Shown here one piece after another: positions 56,871 to 64,000 of a stretch of DNA of 64,000 bases. This DNA is from Candidatus Saccharimonadota bacterium. Its GTDB lineage: Bacteria > Patescibacteriota > Saccharimonadia > Saccharimonadales > Saccharimonadaceae. The notes under the pieces were generated by a model that made no database searches, was not told the DNA's origin, and saw only the letters and a list, made by a program, of their open reading frames with translations. How positions within the stretch are numbered: position 1 is the first letter of the stretch; every line of letters starts with the position of its first letter. The position numbers were made by a program, and so were the translations under genes. The stretch lies in NCBI GenBank assembly GCA_030445245.1, contig JAUCSD010000001.1, positions 124,001 through 188,000 on the forward strand, written 5' to 3'.

Positions 56871-58088
56871 ATGCATGTAGTGATTTTTGTAGATTTCCAT
56901 GACACGTCAGTCGGTGGTGTGCAGACCTCTGTACGAGGCCAGCGTAAGGGCCTTGAAGACCTAGGTCATCAGGTGACCATCGTCTCACCTCCGCCCGTGG
57001 GTAATGTAGCTAGTGATGATGCTGCAACGATTTGCGTACCAGCTATGCCATTCCTGCGACCAAACGGCTTTCCTATGGTTGCTCCGACGAAGTCTAATGA
57101 ACGATTTATTGAAGCGCATCTTGATACTCGTCCACCGATTGACATCATTCATGTACAGACCAATATGGGCGTCGGACTGCTCGGTGTTCATATCGCTAGG
57201 AAACGATCAATCCCATTAGTGCAGACGATGCACGGTCGTGATGATGTGTTTGCACAAAATACTTACCCTTTCCCTCGTCTTATGACAATGGTGTTGCGCT
57301 CTATACACAGGCATTATTTACCCCACAAATCAATAGTGCCCCAGCTTCATGATGATATGACTGCGCACAATGCATGGCAAGTTATGATCAATCACGCACA
57401 GGCAGCTGATTATGTCGTTGTGCCGTCCCATCATTTTTCTGTGAAGTTCAAGCAACATGGACTTACTCGACCTATCGAAGTGATCTCAAATGGTATTAGT
57501 GATGATGTCGTTGCGCACCTCCCTGCTCAAACGGCTCAGTCACCTGCTACCTCAGCGTATTTACGCGTAATATGGTGTGGCCGACTTTCGCCGGAGAAAC
57601 GCCCGCTTGAATCGATTGAGGCGGTCAGCCAAATTCCGGGCTGTCAACTTGATATGTACGGCAACGGCCCGCTTGCTGACGAGCTTCAGTCATATATTGA
57701 TGTGCATAATGTATCAGATCGGATTCATTTGAAAGGTAAAGTGACTCAAAGAGAAATTCTCGAAGCGATGCAAAAACATGACGTGTTACTCTATCCTTCA
57801 TTCGGTTTTGATAATCAACCGATGGTCTTACTCGAGGCTGTGGCCGCCGGGACACCAATTGTCTATTGTGACCCGGATCTTGCCGAATGCATGCCAAGTG
57901 CTGGCGGACTGATCACTAAGGATGGCACGACAGTAGAAGCGCTCACGAGTGCGCTCAAACAGTTGCTCGCTAATCCAAAGCAGCGCACTCAGATGCGTCA
58001 GGCAATGCATGAGCATCGCAGTAAAATTGTACAAAGCTATCACAGTAAAAAGATGATAACGCTCTACGAACGTGTGATTAAAAGCTGA
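56871..58088 (+). CDS. Glycosyltransferase family 4 (GT-B)
   Basis: 405 aa from ATG 56871, with GAGG upstream. FVDFHDTSVGGVQTSVRGQRKGLEDLGH is the N-terminal GT4 pattern; VIWCGRLSPEKRPLESIEA and the E-x7-E motif region (PSFGFDNQPMVLLEAVAAGTP) form the donor site. Such enzymes build glycolipids or cell-surface glycans, using nucleotide sugars. Confidence 0.88.
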   Translation: MHVVIFVDFHDTSVGGVQTSVRGQRKGLEDLGHQVTIVSPPPVGNVASDDAATICVPAMPFLRPNGFPMVAPTKSNERFIEAHLDTRPPIDIIHVQTNMGVGLLGVHIARKRSIPLVQTMHGRDDVFAQNTYPFPRLMTMVLRSIHRHYLPHKSIVPQLHDDMTAHNAWQVMINHAQAADYVVVPSHHFSVKFKQHGLTRPIEVISNGISDDVVAHLPAQTAQSPATSAYLRVIWCGRLSPEKRPLESIEAVSQIPGCQLDMYGNGPLADELQSYIDVHNVSDRIHLKGKVTQREILEAMQKHDVLLYPSFGFDNQPMVLLEAVAAGTPIVYCDPDLAECMPSAGGLITKDGTTVEALTSALKQLLANPKQRTQMRQAMHEHRSKIVQSYHSKKMITLYERVIKS

Positions 58089-58134
58089 CCATCGTCGGGA
58101 TTGTCGTATGCACCCGTGGTATAATAAAACAAGT

Positions 58135-58989
58135 ATGTCTAAATTGCCCTCAGTAGCGATCATAATACCAGCCTATAACGAGGAAGAGACTATTGTTCGA
58201 TGTCTCGAGAGCTGTATCGCTCAAACCTCAAAAGCTGATGAAATTATCGTCGTTAACAATAATTCTGTTGATGCCACTGTAAAATTAGTTAAGAAATTCC
58301 AAAAAGAACATCCAGACCAAAATGTTCGTTTATTAAATGAAAAAGTACAAGGTATCACTCAAGCGCGTAATCATGGTTTTGAAAAGGCCAAAAGTGAAAT
58401 ACTCGGACGCATAGATTCTGACTCTACTATTAGTTCCAATTGGGTAGAGACAGTACGGGAGACGTTTAGTAAAGAAGGCGCCGCCGCCTCAACCGGTCCT
58501 GTGCAGTACTACGATATGCCGCTCGTTGATCTAGGCCTGCGCGTGGACGAGAAGATCCGAAATATGCTCTATAAGATGTCTAAGGACCATAAGTTTTTGT
58601 TTGGCAGCAACATGGCAATCCGTGCCACTGTTTGGGCGGAGGTTGCTAAACTGACAAGTGACGATTTCGACGACCAGATGCATGAAGATATCGATCTTGC
58701 GTTAACTCTTTGTGAGAACGATTACGACGTAGTATACGATCCAAAGATGGTCGGTGCGATGTCAGCACGACGACTCGAAGATTCTCCACGTAAGTTCTAT
58801 TCCTATGTCATGCGATTTGAGCGAACGTTTAAAGCGCATAATGTCAACAGTCTCACGGCGCGCATCCCGATTATTATTTATCTGCTCACCTATTTCCCAC
58901 TTCGGACCGTGCGCAAGTTTTATGACGGCGATACAAACCAGTTCACTTTGCAAAAACTGCGTGATGAACTTTCTCGTCTTAAATCGTAG
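58135..58989 (+). CDS. Glycosyltransferase family 2 (GT-A)
   Basis: 284 aa from ATG 58135; TATAAT (58120-58125) ends 9 nt before it, so probably leaderless. SVAIIIPAYNEEETIVRCLESC, IIVVNNNSVDAT and GRIDSDSTIS (DxD) define GT2; HEDIDLALTL is the catalytic-base region. No membrane helix except a hydrophobic stretch near the end (IPIIIYLLTYFPL). Probably works with the GT4 enzyme upstream. Confidence 0.85.
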   Translation: MSKLPSVAIIIPAYNEEETIVRCLESCIAQTSKADEIIVVNNNSVDATVKLVKKFQKEHPDQNVRLLNEKVQGITQARNHGFEKAKSEILGRIDSDSTISSNWVETVRETFSKEGAAASTGPVQYYDMPLVDLGLRVDEKIRNMLYKMSKDHKFLFGSNMAIRATVWAEVAKLTSDDFDDQMHEDIDLALTLCENDYDVVYDPKMVGAMSARRLEDSPRKFYSYVMRFERTFKAHNVNSLTARIPIIIYLLTYFPLRTVRKFYDGDTNQFTLQKLRDELSRLKS

Positions 58990-59006
58990 GTAGTAATTCT
59001 TTATAT

Positions 59007-59038
59007 GAAAAGACGCCGGGTTGTACCGGAGTCTTTTC
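59007..59038 (+). terminator. Terminator after the GT2 gene
   Basis: GAAAAGAC (59007-59014) pairs with GTCTTTTC (59031-59038), with CCGG/CCGG inside. Confidence 0.65.
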
Positions 59039-59063
59039 AAACTCGACGTATACAAACTCGGCG

Positions 59064-59438
59064 TCAGCCCTTGTCGGCCGGGAAAAAGCTTTGGGCCAGT
59101 TCCAGGTTCAATGTGGCGGTCTCAAGGACCTCCTCGAGCTTGGCCTTGGCCGCTAGGAACATGTCCGCGGCCTGAGCCTCGTCCGTTACCTGTGCGAGGT
59201 ACTGCAGGGCCGGGTTGCGGCCGCTGCGAGCAAGTCGCAAGCATAGATCCATCCAGGTCGTCTGGCTCGCGTTGGCGAGTATGGACTGTGCGGTATGGAC
59301 ATCTTGCGTAGCGACATAGAACTCGATCTGGCACTCCGCAAGATTTGTTTTGCGGTTGAACCGCTTCTTGCCGAGGAGGAGGTACAGCCCAATCCCAAGG
59401 AGGAGAGGGCCGGTGATGCTGAGAATAGTTGCGCCCAT
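59064..59438 (-). CDS. GC-rich membrane-anchored helical protein
   Basis: 124 aa from ATG 59438 with GAAGGATGG upstream; the longer frame is unlikely because it includes the promoter region. One N-terminal helix (TILSITGPLLLGIGLYLLLG), a basic KKRFNRK boundary, then about 90 residues of amphipathic helix (LCLRLARSGRNPALQYLAQ, AKAKLEEVLETATLNLELAQS). Cytoplasmic coiled-coil-like domain likely. Unknown function; self-contained GC-rich cassette. Confidence 0.65.
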   Translation of the reverse strand: MGATILSITGPLLLGIGLYLLLGKKRFNRKTNLAECQIEFYVATQDVHTAQSILANASQTTWMDLCLRLARSGRNPALQYLAQVTDEAQAADMFLAAKAKLEEVLETATLNLELAQSFFPADKG

Positions 59439-59473
59439 GATCCATCCTTCGAACGGTTGATTGGGATAACGTA

Positions 59474-59502
59474 ATAATAACATAATTTATATATAAAAGC
59501 AA
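59474..59502 (-). promoter_or_regulatory. Promoter of the GC-rich helical protein gene
   Basis: Minus strand TTGCTT (59497-59502), 17 bp, TATTAT (59474-59479). Confidence 0.65.
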
Positions 59503-59662
59503 TAGCGTCTCTCTGAACCACCCACACTTCGTGTAACTATAGAGCACAAACGATAGTAGCCGGCGAAGCGCATACGTAGAAACGATAATTGAAGTGGGCG
59601 CACGAGGCCTAGTGAATTGTTTTGGTCACCCTATACTCACAATGGAGAGCTGATTCTGCAGC

Positions 59663-60184
59663 TCATAGAGATTTGAAGAAGACTGCCCGTATGAAGCGGC
59701 CTATCACAGGCCAATATTGCCAGGTTAAGATTATCCCGATAAATCCAAGGAAGCTAGCAATCCCTCGGGCCGTGGTAAATATCCATGTCGTAAAGCGAGA
59801 GGTTGTGCGCCACGCAGGTGATCGTACGTCTGCCGCAATTTCTTGCGACTTCCTGAGCTTACGGATCTGCCGAGTGACATCTTTGCGCGCCTTGTCGAGT
59901 TTCCCTTGATCCAGAGACATGAACTTGAAGTGCATACTCCAAGAATCATATGAGCCTCGAACTCCTTTGATATCAGCAGCAATTCCAAAATTGAGCAACA
60001 TCTCCATATGTTCTAATAGCTCACCGAGGGGGAGATCGTTATGAGAATCGCCGAACGAACGAGCGCCGATGTTGAAAGATTTGTTCGATGTTCGGAGCGC
60101 GACTGAGGAGATGACGTCAAGGATATCTGCTCGCTGCCGAAGTGTACGCATTTCCGAGTTTGAGGTTACATAATGATGAGCCAT
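59663..60184 (-). CDS. Membrane protein of unknown function, 173 aa
   Basis: Soluble, helical N-terminal two thirds with Arg/Lys-rich stretch (QGKLDKARKDVTRQIRKLRKSQE), then one or two membrane helices at the C-terminus (IFTTARGIASFLGFIGIILTWQYWPVIGRFI). A tail-anchored plan. No known family. Codon use is closer to core genes than to the GC-rich cassettes. Confidence 0.6.
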   Translation of the reverse strand: MAHHYVTSNSEMRTLRQRADILDVISSVALRTSNKSFNIGARSFGDSHNDLPLGELLEHMEMLLNFGIAADIKGVRGSYDSWSMHFKFMSLDQGKLDKARKDVTRQIRKLRKSQEIAADVRSPAWRTTSRFTTWIFTTARGIASFLGFIGIILTWQYWPVIGRFIRAVFFKSL

Positions 60185-60268
60185 ACTTCCTCAAGTATAC
60201 GCCCCGACGTCATCGACGGGTAGCGCAAGAGTCACACAATTAAAGAGATCTGTTATTATATCTTATAT

Positions 60269-61000
60269 ATGAAGCGGGAAGATATTCTAGCCGAGATTCG
60301 GCGCACGGCACAGGAGAATGAAGGTAAGCCGCTTGGTGCGGCACGATTTGAGCAGGTCACTGGTATTAGACCATATGACTGGAGCAGATATTGGCCACGC
60401 TTTGGCGATGCGCAAGTCGAAGCCGGATTCGAGGCCAATAAGTTTAACAATTCATTCTCCGATGACTACTTAATGGAGAAACTTATCTCTATGACTCGCG
60501 AACTTGGTCATTTTCCCGTTGAAGGTGAGTTGCGCATCAAGAGGATAAATGATCCGGATTTTCCACATAGGGATGTTTTCAGAAGACTTGGGAGCAAGAG
60601 TGAGCGAGCGCGAAGGGTGCTTCTGTATAGCGCGGGCAAGATTGCCTACTCTGACATGGAGGTACTACTGATACCCGTAGTTGGCGAGGCGGCTCCTGGT
60701 GAGAGCCGAGAAACTATGGACGATACTCAGAATGATAAGTATGGATTTGTGTACTTAGTCAAGGGGCATCCGGGAGAGTATAAGATCGGCCGTACCAATT
60801 TTGTTGATCGCCGTCTATCAGAGCTCGGAGCTACTGCCTCGATAGCGCAGGAGTTAATTCATGAGATCAAAACTGATGATCCGGCAGGGATCGAAGCCTA
60901 CTGGCATAGGCGCTTTGACGAAAAGCGGATGAAGGGTGAATGGTTTAAGCTGAGCGCTGCTGAGGTGAAGATGTTTAAGCGTTGGCGACGGATATATTAA
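60269..61000 (+). CDS. GIY-YIG/T5orf172-like nuclease-family protein
   Basis: 243 aa. N-terminal half has two helical repeats with an RxxFGS/RRLGS-like pattern, as in homing-endonuclease-associated repeats (DWSRYWPRFGDAQVEAGF; DVFRRLGSKSERARR). C-terminal domain: YGFVYLVKGHPGEYKIGRT, DRRLSELGATASIAQELI, then AYWHRRFDEKRMKGEWF, the MUG113/T5orf172 branch of the GIY-YIG superfamily. Possibly a DNA nuclease linked to mobile DNA; an IS lies next to it. Confidence 0.75.
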   Translation: MKREDILAEIRRTAQENEGKPLGAARFEQVTGIRPYDWSRYWPRFGDAQVEAGFEANKFNNSFSDDYLMEKLISMTRELGHFPVEGELRIKRINDPDFPHRDVFRRLGSKSERARRVLLYSAGKIAYSDMEVLLIPVVGEAAPGESRETMDDTQNDKYGFVYLVKGHPGEYKIGRTNFVDRRLSELGATASIAQELIHEIKTDDPAGIEAYWHRRFDEKRMKGEWFKLSAAEVKMFKRWRRIY

Positions 61001-61134
61001 AGGCTGAGAACCTCCTCTCTAGTTGGCCTGGCACCTTAATTTGACGGCAACGACACCTCGTATCTAGCGTCTACAACGGTCTTCCAAGGTCGTGTCCATC
61101 TTGTTATACGTCTCGTGACTCGTGAGCTCATACG

Positions 61135-62202
61135 CTATCCATACGCCCAGGCCAGCCCTCCAAGCTCTCGCAGGTACGCTTCCTGCGCCTTGCGCAACCA
61201 GGAGATTCGCTTCTTCGGATTCGTGAACCGCTGTTCGGCTTTATCCGGCTTGGTTAAAAGGTAGAGTAGCGCGATGCCGAGCGACACGAACCACAAGATA
61301 GCCTTCACGCTGCCAGGTTTGTTGAGTCGGGTACGCTTTAACTCCCAGATATGCTTCATATCGCGGAAAGTTTCCTCGATCTCAAAGCGATGATAATAGA
61401 TCTTAATGATCTTATCCCGGCTCGAGGCGACATCATTGGTGAGGATATACCACGGCTCTTCGCACCGTTTCACCTTGGGCGAACGGATCACGCGGAGCTG
61501 CAGGCCGAATAAGCGCACGGCTGCGTCGGCCTGCTTGAGGTGGTCTACCCTGTAGCGTTCGCCGCCCAGCATGACGTACCGGCCGGCCTTCAGACGGATG
61601 TAGAACGTCGCGTCCTCGGCCACCAGGTGCCGGATAAGCGACTCGTTACCGAACCCTCGATCGAAGACCAGTCTCGGCCAGAAGCCGAGCCGGTCAGCGA
61701 AGTCCTGCAAGCTGTCGATGACGTGACCGGTGAAGGACTGGAACCGCCGGCTGGCCTGCATCGCCGCCCGGAGGTGCCGGGACCACGGCGTACTGGCGGC
61801 GCTGCCGTTCGCCGGGATGTTCAAGGCGTACGTCGCCTCGACCATGCAAGGGATGGCCCGTCCAGCGCGGGTCTGGACTGCGCCGACGAGGGCAACGATC
61901 CCGTGCATGTCACTGTGATCGACATTGACGTAGCTGGCCGGCTTGACGAGGTTGAAGGTGTCGAAGACCTGGCCGAGCTGCTCAGCGAGCCGATGGTTGG
62001 CCAGCAGGCGTTCGGACTTCCTACTGGCGGTGTTGGGATTGGCGACGACCATCCGAGCGTTGCCTGTGGCGCTCTGGAAAGAGCGCAGGGCGTAGGCCTT
62101 CATCCCAAAGTTGAACTGATGTTGCCACTTTGGGGAGACCTTGGGTAGCAATTGTTTTTGCGTTAGACGGCGAATACCGGTTATAATGTTAAGGTGCGGC
62201 AC
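61135..62202 (-). CDS. IS4-family transposase
   Basis: 355 aa DDE transposase. Catalytic Asp in YVNVDHSDMHG, Asp in LVFDRGFGN, and the exact IS4 signature Y-x2-R-x3-E-x6-K in YYHRFEIEETFRDMK. Frame appears intact. C-terminal helices (AILWFVSLGIALLYLLT) are normal for the family. The gene is GC-richer than its surroundings. Confidence 0.9.
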   Translation of the reverse strand: MPHLNIITGIRRLTQKQLLPKVSPKWQHQFNFGMKAYALRSFQSATGNARMVVANPNTASRKSERLLANHRLAEQLGQVFDTFNLVKPASYVNVDHSDMHGIVALVGAVQTRAGRAIPCMVEATYALNIPANGSAASTPWSRHLRAAMQASRRFQSFTGHVIDSLQDFADRLGFWPRLVFDRGFGNESLIRHLVAEDATFYIRLKAGRYVMLGGERYRVDHLKQADAAVRLFGLQLRVIRSPKVKRCEEPWYILTNDVASSRDKIIKIYYHRFEIEETFRDMKHIWELKRTRLNKPGSVKAILWFVSLGIALLYLLTKPDKAEQRFTNPKKRISWLRKAQEAYLRELGGLAWAYG

Positions 62203-62220
62203 GGTGTATACCTCCTTTGT
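61135..62220 (-). mobile_element. IS4-family insertion sequence (ends undefined)
   Basis: Only the transposase gene and its Shine-Dalgarno (AGGAGG before the start region, 62208-62213) can be delimited. I looked for terminal inverted repeats and target duplications on both sides and found none convincing, so the true ends are unknown. The element could be a decayed or single-gene remnant. Confidence 0.6.
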
Positions 62221-62335
62221 TTAGAAGCTTGGTGGAAGGGCTGTGCCGCTCTCTGGATAAGCAGCACATTAGATAAGAACATCTTTATTAACAGTACTTT
62301 TAGACGAGTGATAGCGCCCACTCAGCCGGGTAAGG

Positions 62336-62362
62336 TTCAGCATCTTTAGATGCTGAGTTTTT
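62336..62362 (+). terminator. Terminator flanked by an outer inverted repeat
   Basis: TCAGCATC (62337-62344) pairs with GATGCTGA (62349-62356), then TTTTT. An outer imperfect repeat, CTCAGCCGG at 62321-62329 and CCGGCTGA at 62378-62385, surrounds it. Confidence 0.7.
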
Positions 62363-62392
62363 CGGGGACAGCCTTAGCCGGCTGAATGAGCA

Positions 62393-62872
62393 CTATTTAT
62401 CGTCGTCGGTACCTCCTTTCATAGTTAAGGTCAACTCGAACTTGCAATCATGCAGTTCGCGGAATCGTTTGATATCGCGTGTGATGGATTCAAACGTTGG
62501 TTCGTCTTGTTGGGTGAGAGAAGCGGACGCCGGCTGGCTGTTGTCTTGGGCCGGTTTCGGTACGGCCGCATCCCGTTGCTCTTGCGCGAGCGTGTCACTC
62601 AGAATTTGCTCACCTCTGTTGGTCAGCTGTATATGGGTGACACTCGTATTCTTTCCGCCTGGTCGGATGCGCTTTACTAAGCCCAATCTAATTAGTTCGG
62701 TCGTTGTATTGCGCAGCCAAATTGTATTCTCCTGTTGCGTGTAACCGCTGCTGCGACCCACCGCAGCGTAGATATCTTCAACAGGACGCCTGTGAGGCTC
62801 AAGCTTACTAGCGAAGAGTCTTTTTAAAGGCGTGGTGGCATTGGCATATGATGAGTTTTTCGAGGACGTCAT
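62393..62872 (-). CDS. Winged-helix-like protein, 159 aa
   Basis: Residues about 15-95 look like a winged helix-turn-helix (RRPVEDIYAAVGRSSGYTQQ, LIRLGLVKRIRPGGKNTSVTHIQLTNRGEQIL: helix plus wing). Then a Gln/Pro/Ala linker and a helical end (ITRDIKRFRELHDCKFELTL). A DNA-binding regulator is plausible. Target unknown. Confidence 0.6.
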   Translation of the reverse strand: MTSSKNSSYANATTPLKRLFASKLEPHRRPVEDIYAAVGRSSGYTQQENTIWLRNTTTELIRLGLVKRIRPGGKNTSVTHIQLTNRGEQILSDTLAQEQRDAAVPKPAQDNSQPASASLTQQDEPTFESITRDIKRFRELHDCKFELTLTMKGGTDDDK

Positions 62873-62995
62873 ATACGTTACCTATTATAACCATGACCCG
62901 CTGGAATTCAAAATTAATTGCGCGAGTAGTGTGTGGCCAGGCGGTCAGGCTGTGAGACAAGTGTGGGTGGTTCAGAGCGTCTCTATACTAAAAGT

Positions 62996-63044
62996 GCGCC
63001 ATGGTTCCGGAGCACCTCTAGTGTGCTCGACGGAACCATGGCGC
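62996..63044 (-). terminator. Long hairpin after the 131-aa gene
   Basis: GCGCCATGGTTCCG (62996-63009) pairs with CGGAACCATGGCGC (63031-63044), plus inner GAGCAC/GTGCTC with a 2-nt bulge: 20 base pairs. On the minus strand ACTTTTAG follows. Confidence 0.75.
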
Positions 63045-63046
63045 GA

Positions 63047-63442
63047 TCAGGCTGCACCGGCCAGGATACTGTAGGTAGTGATCTGTCCCCTTTTGATCTG
63101 CGGATGATCGGTCGATAATTCCACCGTGAGACGCTTTTGCTTGATTAGATCGAGGATCAGCGCTGCTAGGAATTGTATCGAACGAATTCGGTCGCTAACA
63201 TCTCGTGTAGGCAAGCTGCTGAGGAAGTTGACGTTCTGTCCGGAGGGGTGTGGGGCTTGGAGACCATGTCCCGGTCTACCTTCTACGTACAGCGCGAACA
63301 AGGCGAATGCCAGATCGGCCGGAACGCTACGCTTAACAGCACGTATTGTCAGCACACCCTCGCACGCTAAGTCGATGACTCCACGAGCGATAGCCTCCTG
63401 CTCCTTTTCGTCAACAGGTGGGTCTTTGTAAGAACGGGGCAT
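63047..63442 (-). CDS. GC-rich orphan protein, 131 aa
   Basis: ATG 63442 with GGGAGG 5 nt upstream; the longer frame is not supported. Acidic N-terminus (DPPVDEKEQEAIARGVIDLACEG), a hydrophobic helical stretch ADLAFALFALYVEG, and RIRSIQFLAALILDLIKQKRLTVELS. No signal peptide. The C-terminal YSILAGAA is short and apolar. No family recognised. Own promoter and 20-bp 3' hairpin. Confidence 0.65.
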   Translation of the reverse strand: MPRSYKDPPVDEKEQEAIARGVIDLACEGVLTIRAVKRSVPADLAFALFALYVEGRPGHGLQAPHPSGQNVNFLSSLPTRDVSDRIRSIQFLAALILDLIKQKRLTVELSTDHPQIKRGQITTYSILAGAA

Positions 63443-63480
63443 GTATCCTCCCGTGTAGGCGGTGGTTACAGTCGCCAAAA

Positions 63481-63509
63481 ATATTACCATATAAATATCA
63501 AAATAGCAA
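63481..63509 (-). promoter_or_regulatory. Promoter of the 131-aa gene
   Basis: Minus strand TTGCTA (63504-63509), 17 bp, TAATAT (63481-63486). Back to back with the ABC-F promoter. Confidence 0.65.
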
Positions 63510-63532
63510 AGATGTGCTATACTTCTACAGAT

Positions 63533-64000
63533 ATGATCGCGGATATTACAGTCACAGAAAAGAGTTTTGGTCCCAAGGTGCTAATGCATGGGATTAAATT
63601 TTCTATTGATGATGGCGAAAAAGTTGGAGTAATCGGCCGTAACGGTGTTGGTAAATCAACCCTATTCGGTATTGTTACCGGTGCTGACAAAGACTTTACT
63701 GGTGATATTATTTTTAAACGTGGCACTGTCGTAGTAGCCACAGCCCAGGAACATCATGATGTTGGCGATCAGACGGTCTTGCAATACATTCTTTCTGGCT
63801 TACCGGAATACTCTGCTCTAAGTCACATTGTTGAAACATATCCACTTACCATGGGCGACGATATGAAGATTATCAATGAGTATACCGATGCACTGCAACG
63901 GTTTGACGACAAGGGATTCTACCAGATTGAGGAACAGATCGAGCGTGAGTTGGATAATTTTCAATTACCTTCAGGTGTTGCTCACCGGACATTCGCCTCC
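63533..64000 (+). CDS. ABC-F family ATPase, N-terminal part
   Basis: The first 156 codons are present; the gene runs off the right edge. TATACT ends 9 nt before ATG, so it may be leaderless. ITVTEKSFGPKVLMHGIKF, Walker A GRNGVGKST and the following layout without membrane helices mark the first nucleotide-binding domain of an ABC-F protein (ribosome-associated translation factor such as Uup/EttA/antibiotic-protection types). Confidence 0.88.
   Translation, partial: MIADITVTEKSFGPKVLMHGIKFSIDDGEKVGVIGRNGVGKSTLFGIVTGADKDFTGDIIFKRGTVVVATAQEHHDVGDQTVLQYILSGLPEYSALSHIVETYPLTMGDDMKIINEYTDALQRFDDKGFYQIEEQIERELDNFQLPSGVAHRTFAS

Noticed and set aside
61002-62328. Terminal inverted repeats of the IS4 element (GGCTGAG at both sides)
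   Set aside because: Match is only 7 bp and does not extend; no target duplication seen.
1-64000. CRISPR array, rRNA operon or conjugation gene cluster
   Set aside because: No regularly spaced repeats and no rRNA sequence were seen; the TraG-like ATPase stands without relaxase or T4SS partners.

Overview
The window looks like a chromosome segment of a Patescibacteria/CPR bacterium, most likely Candidatus Saccharibacteria (TM7). This rests on gene content: compact monoderm-type housekeeping genes, a stand-alone sigma-region-4/HARE-HTH protein, a TopA with C-terminal Topo-C repeats, PEGA, sortase and SemiSWEET-like proteins, and surface proteins starting TRLPxPGSDNG. The placement is inference; no 16S rRNA gene is present.

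Layout. 1-186 is the end of an FtsQ-like gene. 642-5655 is a complete-looking filamentous phage (inovirus) provirus: small membrane/coat proteins, a pIII-like adsorption protein, a Zot/pI ATPase and an HUH rolling-circle Rep, bounded by a 26-bp direct repeat that resembles a dif half-site plus core. An Abi-alpha (DUF4393-like) gene follows. 6.8-13.3 kb carries a TraG/VirD4-like ATPase, the sigma4/HARE-HTH protein and topA. 13.3-20.3 kb mixes core genes (ZIP transporter, pth, der) with several visibly GC-rich accessory genes and a structured non-coding RNA. 20.4-24.3 kb holds rluB and a histidine kinase/response regulator pair with proline-rich tails. 24.4-28.5 kb, just after tRNA-Glu, is a GC-rich island encoding a whole ubiquitin-like conjugation toolkit: E1, JAMM peptidase, ubiquitin-like protein, and a large coiled-coil protein that I read as two E2-like halves, one with a candidate active cysteine. 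29.6-32.9 kb is a convergent pair of surface/tail-fibre-like two-gene units. 33-59 kb is mostly core: IMPase, MraY-like enzyme, a second two-component system, gltX, a heterodimeric ABC exporter, sortase, tRNA-Leu, a nucleotide-housekeeping operon ending with xthA and smpB, pyrH and glycosyltransferases. 59-63.5 kb is accessory again: GIY-YIG nuclease, IS4 transposase and a GC-rich orphan gene. The window ends inside an ABC-F gene.

Two themes link the accessory genes. First, nearly every GC-rich gene is a self-contained cassette: an AT-rich promoter with exactly 17 bp between -35 and -10, often a good Shine-Dalgarno, a GC-rich reading frame, and a long near-perfect hairpin at its 3' end. Second, many genes have their -10 box only 6-10 nt before the start codon, so leaderless transcripts are likely common here. 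The Ubl island is the strongest candidate for an undescribed system; the inovirus in an ultrasmall monoderm host and the structured RNA at 15.4-15.65 kb come next.
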